Below are positions 5,885-6,112 of a DNA stretch of 6,112 nt, piece by piece. Origin of the DNA: Dehalococcoidia bacterium (GTDB lineage Bacteria > Chloroflexota > Dehalococcoidia > JAUSJJ01); NCBI GenBank assembly GCA_030647705.1, contig JAUSJJ010000144.1, forward strand, positions 1 through 6,112. Reading direction: 5' to 3'. The notes under the pieces are model-generated. The model did no database searches, was not told the origin of the DNA, and saw only the letters and a program-made list of their open reading frames with translations. Position numbers and translations under genes: made by a program. The stretch's first letter is position 1. Each line of letters starts with the position of its first letter.

Positions 5885-5934
5885 CCGTATGAGCGACTCT
5901 GTCGCCATCCCGAAGAAATCGGGGCTTGATACGG
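5885..5934. other. Segment able to fold as a three-way junction
   Basis: CCGTAT (5885-5890) pairs with ATACGG (5929-5934) as a closing stem. Inside are two separate hairpins: GCGAC/GTCGC (5893-5897 with 5901-5905, loop TCT) and CCCGA/TCGGG (5909-5913 with 5919-5923, loop AGAAA). Short single-stranded joins connect them. It lies about 50 bases before the next start codon. It could be a structured leader or a composite of intergenic repeats; no known RNA family was recognised. Confidence 0.4.
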
Positions 5935-5985
5935 CGATAAGGAACACGAAGGTCTTGTCTTCAGAGCAACGAAGGAGAGGACACC

Positions 5986-6112
5986 ATGACGGAGAACAAG
6001 AGCAAGCCCTGGCAGCCGGTGGAAGTCGCTGATGGCATCTTTCAATTGCATTTGCCCATCCCCGATAACCCTCTGGAATACCTCAACTCCTATCTGTTCA
6101 AGTGCGATGGAA
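5986..6112 (+). CDS. Probable MBL-fold metallo-hydrolase, N-terminal 42 residues, cut by window edge
   Basis: The ATG at 5986 is preceded by AAGGAG with an 8-base spacer, the cleanest ribosome-binding site in the window. The frame stays open to the edge. The visible N-terminus has EVADGIFQLHLPIPDN (13-28) and LEYLNSYLFKCDG (30-42). A 'v.dGvyqi.lPiPdnpl.yvn.Yl' opening strand pair is typical of metallo-beta-lactamase-fold hydrolases of the glyoxalase II/LACTB2-like groups. The zinc-binding HxHxDH motif would lie beyond the window and cannot be checked, so the assignment rests on the N-terminal pattern only. Substrate unknown. Upstream lies the palindrome-rich region; no strong promoter was seen. 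Confidence 0.7.
   Translation, partial: MTENKSKPWQPVEVADGIFQLHLPIPDNPLEYLNSYLFKCDG

Larger units (their letters stand above)
5632..5985. other. Gene-free region rich in palindromes
   Basis: I see no gene with family features here. From 5632 to 5789 there is low-complexity-free unique sequence with two modest hairpins (GTGG/CCAC at 5684-5696 and the one at 5734-5756). From 5790 to 5934 perfect palindromes follow each other almost without gaps. The last stretch leads to the ribosome-binding site AAGGAG (5972-5977) of the following gene. Open frames crossing the region on either strand read through the palindromes and are unconvincing. No clear promoter for the downstream gene was found. Confidence 0.5.

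Noticed and set aside
5570..6051. Open frames on both strands across the palindrome-rich region
   Set aside because: They read through perfect hairpins, have atypical composition, and conflict with the well-placed start of the MBL-fold gene.

Overview
The window (about 60% GC by eye, not counted) reads as a bacterial chromosome fragment. The lineage is most plausibly an anaerobic one such as Chloroflexota/Dehalococcoidia. That guess rests on a complex I operon in the order nuoA-B-C-D-H with no nuoE, F or G, on a B12-binding radical SAM protein of a poorly characterised family, and on the style of the intergenic palindromes. It is tentative, and no taxonomic marker is present.

Layout. Positions 1-3132 (minus strand) hold five tightly packed genes for membrane-bound complex I: nuoA, nuoB, nuoC, nuoD and the first 203 codons of nuoH, which runs off the left edge. 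Junctions are 2-nt gaps, abutting codons or overlaps of 1-3 nt, so this is a single translationally coupled operon. NuoA and NuoH are membrane subunits. NuoB (N2 Fe-S cluster), NuoC and NuoD form the quinone-reducing connecting arm. Positions 3133-3461 are a divergent intergenic region with a candidate sigma70-type promoter at each end (nuo to the left, radical SAM gene to the right) and a GC-rich, hairpin-prone block between them. Positions 3462-5171 (plus strand) hold a 569-residue B12-binding/radical SAM protein with a clear CX3CX2C motif and unknown substrate.

Positions 5269-5631 hold a small element: a GIY-YIG nuclease reading frame, broken by a frameshift, between two inverted hairpins that share the boxes TGTCATTC and GGGAATCCA. 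Positions 5632-5985 contain no gene but are dense in predicted secondary structure: an imperfect hairpin, three consecutive perfect palindromes, and a segment that can fold as a three-way junction. The last 127 bases start another plus-strand gene whose N-terminus resembles MBL-fold hydrolases; it runs off the right edge.

The nuo operon is ordinary housekeeping sequence. The unusual part is the right third, where a degraded nuclease element and a mosaic of palindromes separate two otherwise intact genes. I see no CRISPR array, tRNA, rRNA or complete transposase.
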